The position numbers and the translations under genes are program-made. A stretch of DNA of 64,000 bases, taken from Candidatus Melainabacteria bacterium (GTDB lineage Bacteria > Cyanobacteriota > Vampirovibrionia > Obscuribacterales > Obscuribacteraceae). How positions within the stretch are numbered: position 1 is the first letter of the stretch; each line of letters opens with the position of its first letter. The stretch spans positions 3,224,001-3,288,000 of the forward strand of contig CP064963.1 in NCBI GenBank assembly GCA_016699165.1, given 5' to 3'. This document shows, in pieces, positions 1 through 7,487 of this stretch. Under the pieces are notes generated by a model. It was given only the letters and a program-made list of their open reading frames with translations, made no database searches and was not told where the DNA came from.

Positions 1-1
1 C

Positions 2-748
2 TATGCAAGCGGCGATATTGTCGTGAACATGGATTCTGATTTGCAAGATCCTCCAGAGCTGATACCGTCTATGGTTCAGAAGTGGAGAGAAGGTTTCGAC
101 GTGGTTTACGCCACCAGAGCCAAAAGACGCGACAGAGCAATCAAGCGCTTAACTGCTTATCTCTTTTACAGATTGCTTGGTTCTGTTTCTAGTATCAATA
201 TTCCCCTTGACTCAGGCGATTTTCGTTTGCTCGATCGCAAAGTGGTCGAAGCCCTAAGACATATGCCAGAGAAGACCAGATTTATTCGCGGTCTCATTCC
301 TTGGCTTGGTTTCAAGCAATGCGGCATTATGCTCGAGCGCGACGCGCGCGAATTGGGCGAGACTGCATATACTCCCAAAAAACTTTTGATGCTCGCACTC
401 GATGGACTTTTGAGTTTCAGCATTTTGCCCTTGTATGCAATTCCTGTCATCGGATTTGCAGTCTCTGCAATCGGTGTTCTGGCTTGTCTTATTCACTGGG
501 TCTTAAGCGGCTTGGTTCTTGATAATTTTGCTCTAGTTTGTGCGATGGCAGTGTTCACTGGCATTCAAGCAATGGTTCTAGGTGTGGTGGCGGTTTATCT
601 GGCCAAAGTGCTGGACGAAGTAAGATCGCGTCCTACTTATGTTGTTGGAAACAAGCTGGGTACCGGCTTCTGCGATGAATTCACTCCGCTTTCGCGCGAA
701 GAAGCTGTGCGTCATTCGCTTGAAATGGAAAAAATCCGCAATCGCTAA
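2..748 (+). CDS. GT2 family glycosyltransferase, 5' end cut by window edge
   Basis: The reading frame is open from the first bases, so the N-terminal part of the catalytic domain lies outside the window. The first visible residues include NMDSDLQDPPE. This matches the 'D-x-D-LQDPPE' segment of DPM1/GtrB-type family 2 glycosyltransferases, which move a sugar from a nucleotide donor to polyprenyl phosphate at the cytoplasmic membrane. Further on, DSGDFRLLDRKVV and a conserved 'R..RGL..W.GF' stretch fit the same group. After about residue 140 come two long hydrophobic stretches, the usual C-terminal membrane anchor of GtrB-like enzymes. The GTG at 23 is in frame but lies inside the conserved domain and is not the start. 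The exact lipid or sugar substrate cannot be read from the sequence. Confidence 0.85.
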   Translation, partial: YASGDIVVNMDSDLQDPPELIPSMVQKWREGFDVVYATRAKRRDRAIKRLTAYLFYRLLGSVSSINIPLDSGDFRLLDRKVVEALRHMPEKTRFIRGLIPWLGFKQCGIMLERDARELGETAYTPKKLLMLALDGLLSFSILPLYAIPVIGFAVSAIGVLACLIHWVLSGLVLDNFALVCAMAVFTGIQAMVLGVVAVYLAKVLDEVRSRPTYVVGNKLGTGFCDEFTPLSREEAVRHSLEMEKIRNR

Positions 749-944
749 ATTTGATTTTGTCTGGATCTAATTTAAGATTTAGCGCTAGTAGCACATGTCT
801 TTTGGCGATGCTTCCACCAAGTATTAAATATGCATGGATTTTCTTAGCAAACCGTTAGGCTTTCTGCCTGGTTTTAATACCTGCAGAATAAACTGAAAAA
901 GAGACTTGCTCCAAGTGCGTAAGATCTTAAAATCGCAATGAGCA

Positions 945-977
945 AAAAGCCACTTCGTTTTTGGAGAAGCGGCTTTT
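945..977. terminator. Bidirectional hairpin terminator
   Basis: AAAAGCCACTTC (945-956) pairs with GAAGCGGCTTTT (966-977), with one mismatch and a 9-nt loop. A T-run (982-987) follows on the plus strand and an A-run precedes it, so the hairpin can end transcription in either direction. It lies between the glycosyltransferase and the convergent lipoprotein gene. The rest of 749-1010 shows no gene. Confidence 0.7.
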
Positions 978-1010
978 CAAATTTTTTACTGCTTCAAAAT
1001 CAGATTTGAT

Positions 1011-1616
1011 TTATTGAGCAGGTTTTGTCTCGGTAGTAGTTGCAGGTGCAGCACCGGCTTCTTTCAAGACGGCAGGCTTGTCTACTGTTACGGCAAACAC
1101 TTTTTTGTCGGTGTGGTTGTTGTATGTGATTGTGCCGTAGTAGTCATCACCGAAGAAATACTCAACTACGGGCATTTTGATTTTAGAATCCGAAAGTTGT
1201 TTGTCATCAACACGCGATTGTGGGGGGGCATCTTTAGGCATCATTATTTTCATAACTGCTTCGCCTTCTTCAGCACTTATGGGTGTTTCTCTGTATAAGC
1301 GTTGCAATTGGAAGCAAGCTCCATTTTTGCATTGAGCAAGTACAACAGCGCCGTCTTTGAGTTTGTTGCGGGCCATGTACTGATTTTTACCGCCAGTGTG
1401 TGCAATTGGGGTATCGTCAAGAGCAAATGAAAACACTGCCTTTTGCAGTGAAGGCTCAGGAATTCCAACAGTCATAGTTTCGACATCGATGGTGCCTTGT
1501 TTGGTAACTGTGTTTGTTTTGTCGGCGATGTCAGCGTTTCCGCAGCCGACTAAGCTCATGGTGGCACACACGGATATCGTGGCTAATAACAGTTGCCTTT
1601 TATTTTTTGCAAACAT
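1011..1616 (-). CDS. Putative lipoprotein of unknown function
   Basis: The 201-residue product has a basic N-terminus, a hydrophobic core and a lipobox (SLVGC, Cys about 25), so it should be lipidated and anchored in a membrane after export. The mature part is hydrophilic with a Thr/Pro/Lys-rich tail (ATTTETKPAQ). I recognise no domain. Its start lies 22 bp after the stop of the SbcD-like gene on the same strand, so the two may share a transcript, although no functional link is obvious. It ends at the bidirectional terminator. Confidence 0.7.
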   Translation of the reverse strand: MFAKNKRQLLLATISVCATMSLVGCGNADIADKTNTVTKQGTIDVETMTVGIPEPSLQKAVFSFALDDTPIAHTGGKNQYMARNKLKDGAVVLAQCKNGACFQLQRLYRETPISAEEGEAVMKIMMPKDAPPQSRVDDKQLSDSKIKMPVVEYFFGDDYYGTITYNNHTDKKVFAVTVDKPAVLKEAGAAPATTTETKPAQ

Positions 1617-1638
1617 TCCGATTCTCCAAAGTGAATCA

Positions 1639-2880
1639 CTAAATTATCTCAGACGAATCGAGTTCATTCATGATTTCTTTGGCTCTGCTTAACAGTCTTT
1701 CCTTATCTTCACAGCATGTCTCACTTAAATAAAGTTCAAGTGCGGCAAGGGGTGAAGTCGCTGATTGTTCGGTCAGTTGGGGCAATCGCGCTTTAGATTT
1801 GTCTGGTATCAATTCTGGTTGCAAACGGACAGAAAGAGCTTCTTGAGCCAGTTGTAAAATCTTGCGCTCGTTTACTTCGCCTACTTTGTCTTGCTTTATG
1901 CGATAGCGTATACGCAGCACACAGCCTGGTAGCAGCGCTTTGGACACTTTTCTACCCAGGATTTCGGTAGCATCGTCTTCAGGACCCAGATCGCTTAAAT
2001 CGGCATCCACTGTAATAAACGGTCTTGGATTTATAGAATGAAAAGTGTAATTGGTATTGTTACGCTCTAAAGTGACATGGATGAAACCCTTGTCTTCATT
2101 GGCCTCTCCAAAGTCCACCCGCTCAAGACTGCCTGAATAAACAATGGCAGGATTTTTGGGGCGAATTATTTGATATTTATGAATGTGACCCATTGCCACA
2201 TAATCTACTCTTTCGTCGATAAAAATATCTGCTGGAAAAGTGAGCGTATAGCCGACCAGTAGCTCTTCTTCGATTCCTGCAAGCGCCCTGTCAAGACTCA
2301 TATGTGCAGAGACTACAGTGGGAATTGTCGGATCTAGTTTTGCGTAAAAGCCGTGAAAGAGGTCGCTCACATGGCGTACTAAAACGTCGTCTAATTGAGC
2401 ACTTGTGAAGCCAGCGTATTTTTCGAGTGCAGTTAGGTTATTGCGCGTGACATGTGGCAATCCAAGAAATTGAAAATCGCCGTTCTTAGTCTTGATAGTC
2501 TCGAAAGTTGGTTGATCAACTGTTATCACCCCAGGTACTGCCAGGCTTTGAAACACTGAGAGTGAGTGACTTTGAGTCGAACGTAAAATCTGGTCGTGAT
2601 TTCCGACTACTAATATGGTTGAGATGCCGGCTTCGGAAAGCCTCTTGAGTTCTCTGGCGAACATTTTCTGATAAATAGGCTCAGGAGAAGCATTTCTATA
2701 GGCGTCACCTGAAAATAGAAAAACGTCGACTTGATTGTCGATGGCATAGTCGACTACTCTTTTCAGTGCACTGACGAAGTCTTCAAAACGGATATTCAAC
2801 CCAGTCAATGGATTGATTTTTCCATGACCCTCGCCAGAGCCAAAATGAATATCGGAGACGTGTACGAGTTGAATTGGCAT
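1639..2880 (-). CDS. sbcD: SbcD/Mre11-type metallophosphoesterase (DNA repair exonuclease subunit)
   Basis: The 413-residue protein carries the calcineurin-like phosphoesterase signature in order: D-x-H (D10, H12 in HVSDIHFGS), GD (D59 in LFSGDAYRN), GNHD (93-96), a mid-domain VSAHM histidine and GHIH (in VAMGHIHKYQ). These are the two-metal ligands of Mre11/SbcD/YhaO nucleases, which process DNA ends with an SMC-like ATPase partner. The 'GSLERVDFGE..EDKGF' segment after GHIH is typical of the SbcD/YhaO group. No SbcC ATPase gene lies beside it. The start overlaps the 5' end of the divergent rRNA methyltransferase gene. YhaO-type exonuclease is an alternative name. Confidence 0.85.
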   Translation of the reverse strand: MPIQLVHVSDIHFGSGEGHGKINPLTGLNIRFEDFVSALKRVVDYAIDNQVDVFLFSGDAYRNASPEPIYQKMFARELKRLSEAGISTILVVGNHDQILRSTQSHSLSVFQSLAVPGVITVDQPTFETIKTKNGDFQFLGLPHVTRNNLTALEKYAGFTSAQLDDVLVRHVSDLFHGFYAKLDPTIPTVVSAHMSLDRALAGIEEELLVGYTLTFPADIFIDERVDYVAMGHIHKYQIIRPKNPAIVYSGSLERVDFGEANEDKGFIHVTLERNNTNYTFHSINPRPFITVDADLSDLGPEDDATEILGRKVSKALLPGCVLRIRYRIKQDKVGEVNERKILQLAQEALSVRLQPELIPDKSKARLPQLTEQSATSPLAALELYLSETCCEDKERLLSRAKEIMNELDSSEII

Positions 2881-4359
2881 AATTTAAAAAAAGGACAAAC
2901 ACTGGACTTGACCATCGAGTCCATAGCGCCTGGTGGTGAGGGCGTCGCTAAGTTCAACAACTTTACCATATTCGTCGAGCGCTCAGCCCCAGGCGACGTA
3001 GCAACAGTGCGCCTTTATGATGTTAGAAAAGATTTTGCAAAAGGTAAAATCGAAACGATAATCGAGCCTTCAAAACAAAGACAGGAAGCGCCTTGTTCTT
3101 ATTTCGATTGGTGTGGTGGCTGTCAGTGGCAACATCTAACTTATGAAGCGCAACTTGAAGCAAAGCAAGATATTGTGCGCCAGGCTATGGTGCGAGTGGG
3201 TAAGCTGGACTTGAAAGACGTTGTGCTTGAGCCAACTCTTGGTGCAGATCCAAATTTTAGATATAGAAATAAGTCACAGTTTCCAGTTCAGAAAGGTCTG
3301 AAAATCAAAGAAACTGGCAAGAGGCGGTTGAAGGTCGGCTATTACGAGCGCAATTCGCACGAGATTGTCGATATAAACGAATGTCTGGTCCAACCAGAAG
3401 AACTCGACCTGCTCATGATTTCAGCCAAGCGAGCACTGGAAGATGCGGGTATTCCAGTTTATGACGAGCAGACCGAGAAGGGCTTGTTACGCCATATATT
3501 AATCAGGCAAGCGCAAACTACCGGACAAATACTCATTACTTTTGTATTGTTCGCGCCTGGTCTGCATGCGCTTTCCGATGGATTTCAGCATCATTTCGGA
3601 GTGATTTCGGATCGTTTGAAAAAAGACTATCCTTCAATCCAGGGCGTCAATCTCAATTTTAATTCTAAAATCGGAAATCGCATCATGGGCGACAATACCG
3701 TTTCTATTGAAGGACTTGGCAGAATTGAAGAAAGGCTTCACGGCAAGCACAACGACGGCATTATTTTTTCACTGTCTGCGGCGAGTTTTTTCCAAATAAA
3801 TACAAAGCAGACCCAACTTATTTTGGAGCGAATTTATGATGAAATCTTCGGCGATACTACAGATGGTGCCGACTCGAAATCGCAAATAATTCTTGACGCT
3901 TATGCAGGTGTGGGTACCATTGCATTGTGGCTGGCTCCCGGTGCGCAACAGGTAGTGGCTATAGAAGAACATCCTCAGGCTGTACTTGATGGTCGCATCA
4001 ATGTCGAGTTAAATAGAATGTCTAACGTCAAGTTTGAAGAAGGCGACGTAGAGAAGGTTTTGCCCAAATTAATCGAGGCTCAATTAAAGCCTGACTGTAT
4101 CGTGCTCGACCCGCCGCGCAAGGGAGTTTCGCCTGGTGTCATAGATTCGGTCTTGAAATTGGCGCCCGAAAAAATAGTCTATATGAGCTGTAACCCGGTC
4201 ACTCTGGCAAGAGACTTGTCAAAACTGGTATCAAATAGTCCGGAAAATGGAGAAATAGGAGAGAATATTGGGTATAAAGTCGAAAGAATTTTGCCCTTTG
4301 ACATGTTCCCCCAGACTTATCACGTAGAGTGTCTTGCCATTTTAAAGAGGAACGCCTGA
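2845..4359 (+). CDS. rlmD: 23S rRNA (uracil-5-)-methyltransferase, RlmD/RumA type
   Basis: This protein methylates C5 of a uracil in 23S rRNA using S-adenosylmethionine. From ATG 2845 it is 504 residues. A TRAM domain (about 14-75) is followed by the 4Fe-4S cysteines C84, C90 and C93, with a fourth in DINECLVQP. The SAM-binding loop is LDAYAGVGTIALWL, then DPPRKGV, and MSCNP carries the catalytic cysteine. These features define the RumA/TrmA family. RlmD, RlmC and dual-specificity RlmCD cannot be separated by eye. ATG 2845 overlaps the divergent sbcD gene by 36 bp. A TTG at 2869 preceded by GGAGA (2854-2858) is a rival start that would leave only a 12-bp overlap. Confidence 0.88.
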   Translation: MNIGDVYELNWHNLKKGQTLDLTIESIAPGGEGVAKFNNFTIFVERSAPGDVATVRLYDVRKDFAKGKIETIIEPSKQRQEAPCSYFDWCGGCQWQHLTYEAQLEAKQDIVRQAMVRVGKLDLKDVVLEPTLGADPNFRYRNKSQFPVQKGLKIKETGKRRLKVGYYERNSHEIVDINECLVQPEELDLLMISAKRALEDAGIPVYDEQTEKGLLRHILIRQAQTTGQILITFVLFAPGLHALSDGFQHHFGVISDRLKKDYPSIQGVNLNFNSKIGNRIMGDNTVSIEGLGRIEERLHGKHNDGIIFSLSAASFFQINTKQTQLILERIYDEIFGDTTDGADSKSQIILDAYAGVGTIALWLAPGAQQVVAIEEHPQAVLDGRINVELNRMSNVKFEEGDVEKVLPKLIEAQLKPDCIVLDPPRKGVSPGVIDSVLKLAPEKIVYMSCNPVTLARDLSKLVSNSPENGEIGENIGYKVERILPFDMFPQTYHVECLAILKRNA

Positions 4360-4361
4360 AA

Positions 4362-4829
4362 ATGGTCCTGTCCAGTATCTTCAAAAAATTTGATGACAAA
4401 AACGGTCCCCTGCTCAATGAAGTGCAGGTCAGTCGCGACAAGAGCGTCAATCCAGAAGACGTGCAAGATATTTGTCAGTCGGTCGGATGGAGCTGGAGAG
4501 AACCTGAGCTGATTCGCAAAGCGCTCAAAAATAGCGTGGCTGTAATTTCGGTCTGGCACAACGGCACCATGGTGGGCTTTGCAAGAGCTACCGGTGACCA
4601 GGTTTTCAATGCCACTATTTGGGATATGGCAGTGCGTCCAAGCTATCAGGGTCATGGTATCGGACGATTGGTGATGTTCGAAATCTTGCGTCACTTAGAA
4701 GATGATGGCATCCCCCTTGTCACTCTTTACGCAGATCCCGGCACCGATGGCTTTTACAGAAAATTTGGCTTCCTCTCAGACCCGTCAGGCGTGCGTGGCA
4801 TGTTCCGAGAGAGCCTGAGCAAAGATTGA
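4362..4829 (+). CDS. GNAT family N-acetyltransferase
   Basis: The 155-residue protein has the acetyl-CoA-binding signature of GNAT enzymes, WDMAVRPSYQGHGIGRLVM (R/Q-x-x-G-x-G/A), and a C-terminal 'FYRKFGF' strand typical of the fold. It should transfer an acetyl group from acetyl-CoA to an amine; the acceptor is unknown. ATG 4362 was chosen because AGAGG (4346-4350) lies 11 nt upstream and the start falls 3 nt after the rlmD stop. A GTG at 4329 would overlap rlmD. The spacing suggests co-transcription with rlmD. Confidence 0.85.
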   Translation: MVLSSIFKKFDDKNGPLLNEVQVSRDKSVNPEDVQDICQSVGWSWREPELIRKALKNSVAVISVWHNGTMVGFARATGDQVFNATIWDMAVRPSYQGHGIGRLVMFEILRHLEDDGIPLVTLYADPGTDGFYRKFGFLSDPSGVRGMFRESLSKD

Positions 4830-4939
4830 TCGGTTGTATCGGACAAAAGTCCACTTAGCTTAATAACTCCTTGAGTATGGGCATTGAACATGGTATTTTC
4901 TATGCTTCGTATATTTTTCGTGCTGGCACAGGAGTTGTC

Positions 4940-5431
4940 ATGAAAGTCATTCTTCAGGAAACGGTTCAAAAGCTTGGTAAAGCAGGAGAGGTGGTTGAAG
5001 CCAAACGTGGCTACTACCGCAATTTTCTTGAACCCAGACATCTAGCTGTCTTGGCCACCAAAGGCACAATGAAAAAGAGAGATGAGGATATGGAAGCTCT
5101 GCGTAAGAAAGCGCAGAAAGCTCATGATGAAGCTGTCAAACTGGCTGAGTCAATCACCAATCTTCCTATCTTAAAAATGACCGCTAAAGCCGGTGACGGT
5201 GGAAAGCTCTATGGCAAAATCACAAGCAAAGAAGTTGCTGAGCTGATTGAAAAATCAGTTGGCGCGCCAATAAACAAGAGAGATTTGAAAATCTCTGGCG
5301 ACATCAACGTTCTTGGTACATACAGCGTGTTAGTTAAACTGACAAGCGAAGTACAAGCTAAATGCGAATTGGAAGTTGAGCCAGAAGGCGGACGCCACGT
5401 CGCTCATGAGTCAAGCGAAGCTAAAGCTTAG
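4940..5431 (+). CDS. rplI: Ribosomal protein L9 (bL9)
   Basis: This is the large-subunit protein bL9, which binds 23S rRNA near the L1 stalk. MKVILQETVQKLGKAGEVVE then VKRGYYRNFL-like AKRGYYRNFLEPR is the conserved N-terminal RNA-binding domain, followed by the long connecting helix and a C-terminal domain ending near residue 150. The length (163) is slightly above the usual 147-150 because of a polar tail (RHVAHESSEAKA). ATG 4940 has GGAG (4931-4934) five bases upstream. A longer in-frame extension to TTG 4871 has no conservation and was rejected. The usual rpsF/rpsR/ssb neighbours are absent. Confidence 0.95.
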   Translation: MKVILQETVQKLGKAGEVVEAKRGYYRNFLEPRHLAVLATKGTMKKRDEDMEALRKKAQKAHDEAVKLAESITNLPILKMTAKAGDGGKLYGKITSKEVAELIEKSVGAPINKRDLKISGDINVLGTYSVLVKLTSEVQAKCELEVEPEGGRHVAHESSEAKA

Positions 5432-5434
5432 TTT

Positions 5435-5968
5435 TTAAGCGTCTTCAATTTTGATTCGAAGCTGATTGGTTGAATCAGCGGTTTCTGTTTGCATGCCGAT
5501 TTCAAGCGACTCTTTTTTCTTGGAGCGCGCTGCTTGTTTTGCTGTTGCGTTTGCTTTTACTTTCGATTTTGATGAAAATTTTGCGTCGTCATCTTCGTCG
5601 TCTTCATCATCTTCGTCGTCATCATCTTCTTCTTCGTCATCGTCGTCGTCATCGTCATCTTCGTCGTCGTCTTCATCATCATCTTCATCGTCTTCGACAT
5701 CATAATTGGATATGACCGTTGAAATTGATTCAGTTTTACCGTCGTCGAATTTTTGAGCGACAATCGAGCCATCGGCTAGTCTTTTTAAAATTTCTACTTT
5801 CTGTTCGGCACCTTTGAGAAATTCTTCGCAACGCTTGGAGAGCAGCACGCCATGCTCGAATAACTCAAGTGCTTTTTCAAGTTTCACTTCACCGTCCAAT
5901 TGAGATACGACTCCTTCAAGCTCTTCGAGTGTCTTTTCAAAATCGTGCGCTTTCTCTGCTTGAGTCAT
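5435..5968 (-). CDS. xseB: Exonuclease VII small subunit with a long acidic C-terminal extension
   Basis: Residues 1-85 form a normal XseB helical hairpin (FEKTLEELEGVV, LEKALELFEHGV, LLSKRCEEFL). It pairs with XseA to form the single-strand-specific exonuclease VII. Known XseB proteins are about 60-85 residues, whereas this one is 177. The extra part is an unbroken run of 37 Asp/Glu (92-128), then a Lys/Ala/Ser-rich linker (129-155) and a polar tail. The start overlaps the xseA stop by 4 bp, so the two are translationally coupled. The gene ends 3 bp from the convergent rplI stop with no terminator between them. Confidence 0.9.
   Translation of the reverse strand: MTQAEKAHDFEKTLEELEGVVSQLDGEVKLEKALELFEHGVLLSKRCEEFLKGAEQKVEILKRLADGSIVAQKFDDGKTESISTVISNYDVEDDEDDDEDDDEDDDDDDDDEEEDDDDEDDEDDEDDDAKFSSKSKVKANATAKQAARSKKKESLEIGMQTETADSTNQLRIKIEDA
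5585..5695 (-). repeat. GAN-codon low-complexity tract in xseB
   Basis: These 111 bases are an imperfect run of GAC/GAT/GAA/GAG codons that encodes 37 consecutive acidic residues. Such trinucleotide tracts are prone to replication slippage, so their length may vary between strains. The opposite strand reads as poly-Ser or His/Arg-rich frames that are artefacts of the repeat. Confidence 0.9.
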
Positions 5969-7215
5969 TTTTTCTCTCCTTCTTGCGACCAGCTACTATC
6001 TGTTTCTTTTACTTCTAAATAAAGTTTTCCGTCAAGCAAAAGTCCTTCTAACGTGTCGCCTTGCTTGACCTGGGCGAAGCTTCGAATCACTTGTCCATCG
6101 TCTAATTTGCGTATGATAGAAAACCCTCTGCTCATAACGTTCTTGGGACCTAGTGTGTTTAGCTTTTCGTTTGCAGCAATGTGTCTGTGCTTGTTTTTAG
6201 TCAGTAATTTTTCGAGGCTTGATAAAGCATCTTTGCGCATGTGAGAAAGAGCAGCAATCTTGTGTTTGATTCTATCTTCAAAGCGCAAAAGTTTGGCAAC
6301 GACACTTGATCTATCGAGTCTTCTTCGAGCAAGACTCAGTCTTTGATCGAGCGATGTAGAAAGGTGTTTTTTGAGCGATTTGAAACGCTCTTGCAATTCG
6401 GTATATCCCTTGGCTACAAGCTCTGCAGCGGCTGTGGGTGTGGGTGCGCGCAGGTCTGCCACCAGGTCGCAAATAGTGACATCAGTTTCGTGTCCAACAC
6501 CTGAAATTACTGGCACGCTAGATGAAATGACAGCTCGTGCCACTATTTCTGTATTGAATGACCACAAATCTTCGATAGAACCACCACCGCGTGCCACGAT
6601 AATTACGTCGAGATCGTCGATTGCTTGAAGTAAAAGAATGGCGCTGGCAACGCTCTCTGCGCTACCCTCTCCCTGCACTTTGGCTGGAGAAATTATCACT
6701 TCCACCGATTTATTGCGTCTGTTTAGTGTATTCAAAATATCGTGCAAAGCTGCACCGGCAGGACTTGTAACCACTCCGACTTTTTGCGGAAGCATGGGAA
6801 TAGGTCGCTTGCGCTCTGCTGCTAAAAGGCCTTCGCCTTCTAATTTCTGGCGTAATTGCTCGAAAGCTAGCTGCCATTCGCCGATTCCTACAGGCTCAAT
6901 GCCTGTAACAACGAGCTGATAACCGCCACGGGGTGGATAAACACTTAGTTTGCCTTTGGCGATGATTTGAAGCCCATCTTCCAATTTGAATTTGATGTAT
7001 TGATTGGCTTGTTTGAAACAAACACAAGACAGTGTTGCGTCTTGGTCTTTCATTGAAAAGTACCAGTGTCCAGAAGGATAGACTTTGGCGTTGCTTACTT
7101 CACCCACGACAAGGACAGAATCGAAAGCAGTTTCAATTACATCCTTTATAGAGTCCGTTAGCTCGGATACGCTGAGGACCGGTTTTAATTTATTAGACTT
7201 CTTGCGACTGAACAT
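5965..7215 (-). CDS. xseA: Exonuclease VII large subunit
   Basis: The 416-residue protein has the XseA layout. An N-terminal OB-fold (about 10-105; SVSELTDSIKDVIETAF, GEVSN, GHWYFSMKD) is followed by the catalytic region with 'VGVVTSPAGAALHDIL', VARGGGSIEDLWSFN and 'SGVGHETDVTICDLVADLRAPTPTAAAEL'. A long C-terminal coiled-coil region and a beta tail (SRGFSIIRKLDDG) complete it. With XseB it degrades single-stranded DNA from both ends to oligonucleotides in repair. The gene is first in an xseA-xseB operon and divergent from a second nuclease-like gene at 7488. Confidence 0.96.
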   Translation of the reverse strand: MFSRKKSNKLKPVLSVSELTDSIKDVIETAFDSVLVVGEVSNAKVYPSGHWYFSMKDQDATLSCVCFKQANQYIKFKLEDGLQIIAKGKLSVYPPRGGYQLVVTGIEPVGIGEWQLAFEQLRQKLEGEGLLAAERKRPIPMLPQKVGVVTSPAGAALHDILNTLNRRNKSVEVIISPAKVQGEGSAESVASAILLLQAIDDLDVIIVARGGGSIEDLWSFNTEIVARAVISSSVPVISGVGHETDVTICDLVADLRAPTPTAAAELVAKGYTELQERFKSLKKHLSTSLDQRLSLARRRLDRSSVVAKLLRFEDRIKHKIAALSHMRKDALSSLEKLLTKNKHRHIAANEKLNTLGPKNVMSRGFSIIRKLDDGQVIRSFAQVKQGDTLEGLLLDGKLYLEVKETDSSWSQEGEKK

Positions 7216-7429
7216 AGATTAATTCTCGAAACTTTCCAAAACTGCTTTTAATCCATATATAAATGATGCCGATTTGCTATTGGGCGAGCCGGTAAAAAGT
7301 GGTGCAAACTATGTCTGGTGGGCGCTTTTGCGCTCCTCTTGACATATTTTGAGTCCTTGCCCTTCGCGGGTATCACTAGAGTAGCAAATTGTTCTGATTG
7401 AATTTCATTTGACGCTAAACCGAAATATA

Positions 7430-7445
7430 CCATATATTAATATGG
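7430..7445. promoter_or_regulatory. AT-rich inverted repeat between xseA and the Fe-S nuclease gene
   Basis: CCATAT-ATTA-ATATGG is a perfect 6+4+6 inverted repeat, 43 bp before the start of the gene at 7488. It lies in the 272-bp divergent region upstream of xseA. It could be an operator or part of a -10 region, but no regulator is known and its size allows chance occurrence. No gene is supported in 7216-7487. Confidence 0.35.
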
Positions 7446-7454
7446 CATACAAAG

Positions 7455-7483
7455 GTTAGTGATACTTCTGGCTGGAGACTAAC
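7455..7483 (+). promoter_or_regulatory. Possible leader hairpin enclosing the ribosome binding site
   Basis: GTTAGT (7455-7460) can pair with ACTAAC (7478-7483). The Shine-Dalgarno GGAG (7474-7477) lies in the loop directly beside the stem, 10 nt before ATG 7488. Such a hairpin could modulate translation. The stem is only six pairs and AT-rich, so this is tentative. Confidence 0.3.
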
Positions 7484-7487
7484 GAAA

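Noticed and set aside
5466..5715. Plus-strand frames with poly-Ser or His/Arg/Leu runs opposite xseB
   Set aside because: They mirror the acidic codon repeat of xseB and have no start signal.
7248..7433. 61-residue open frame on the minus strand upstream of xseA
   Set aside because: It has no ribosome binding site or motif and sits in the promoter region shared by two divergent genes.
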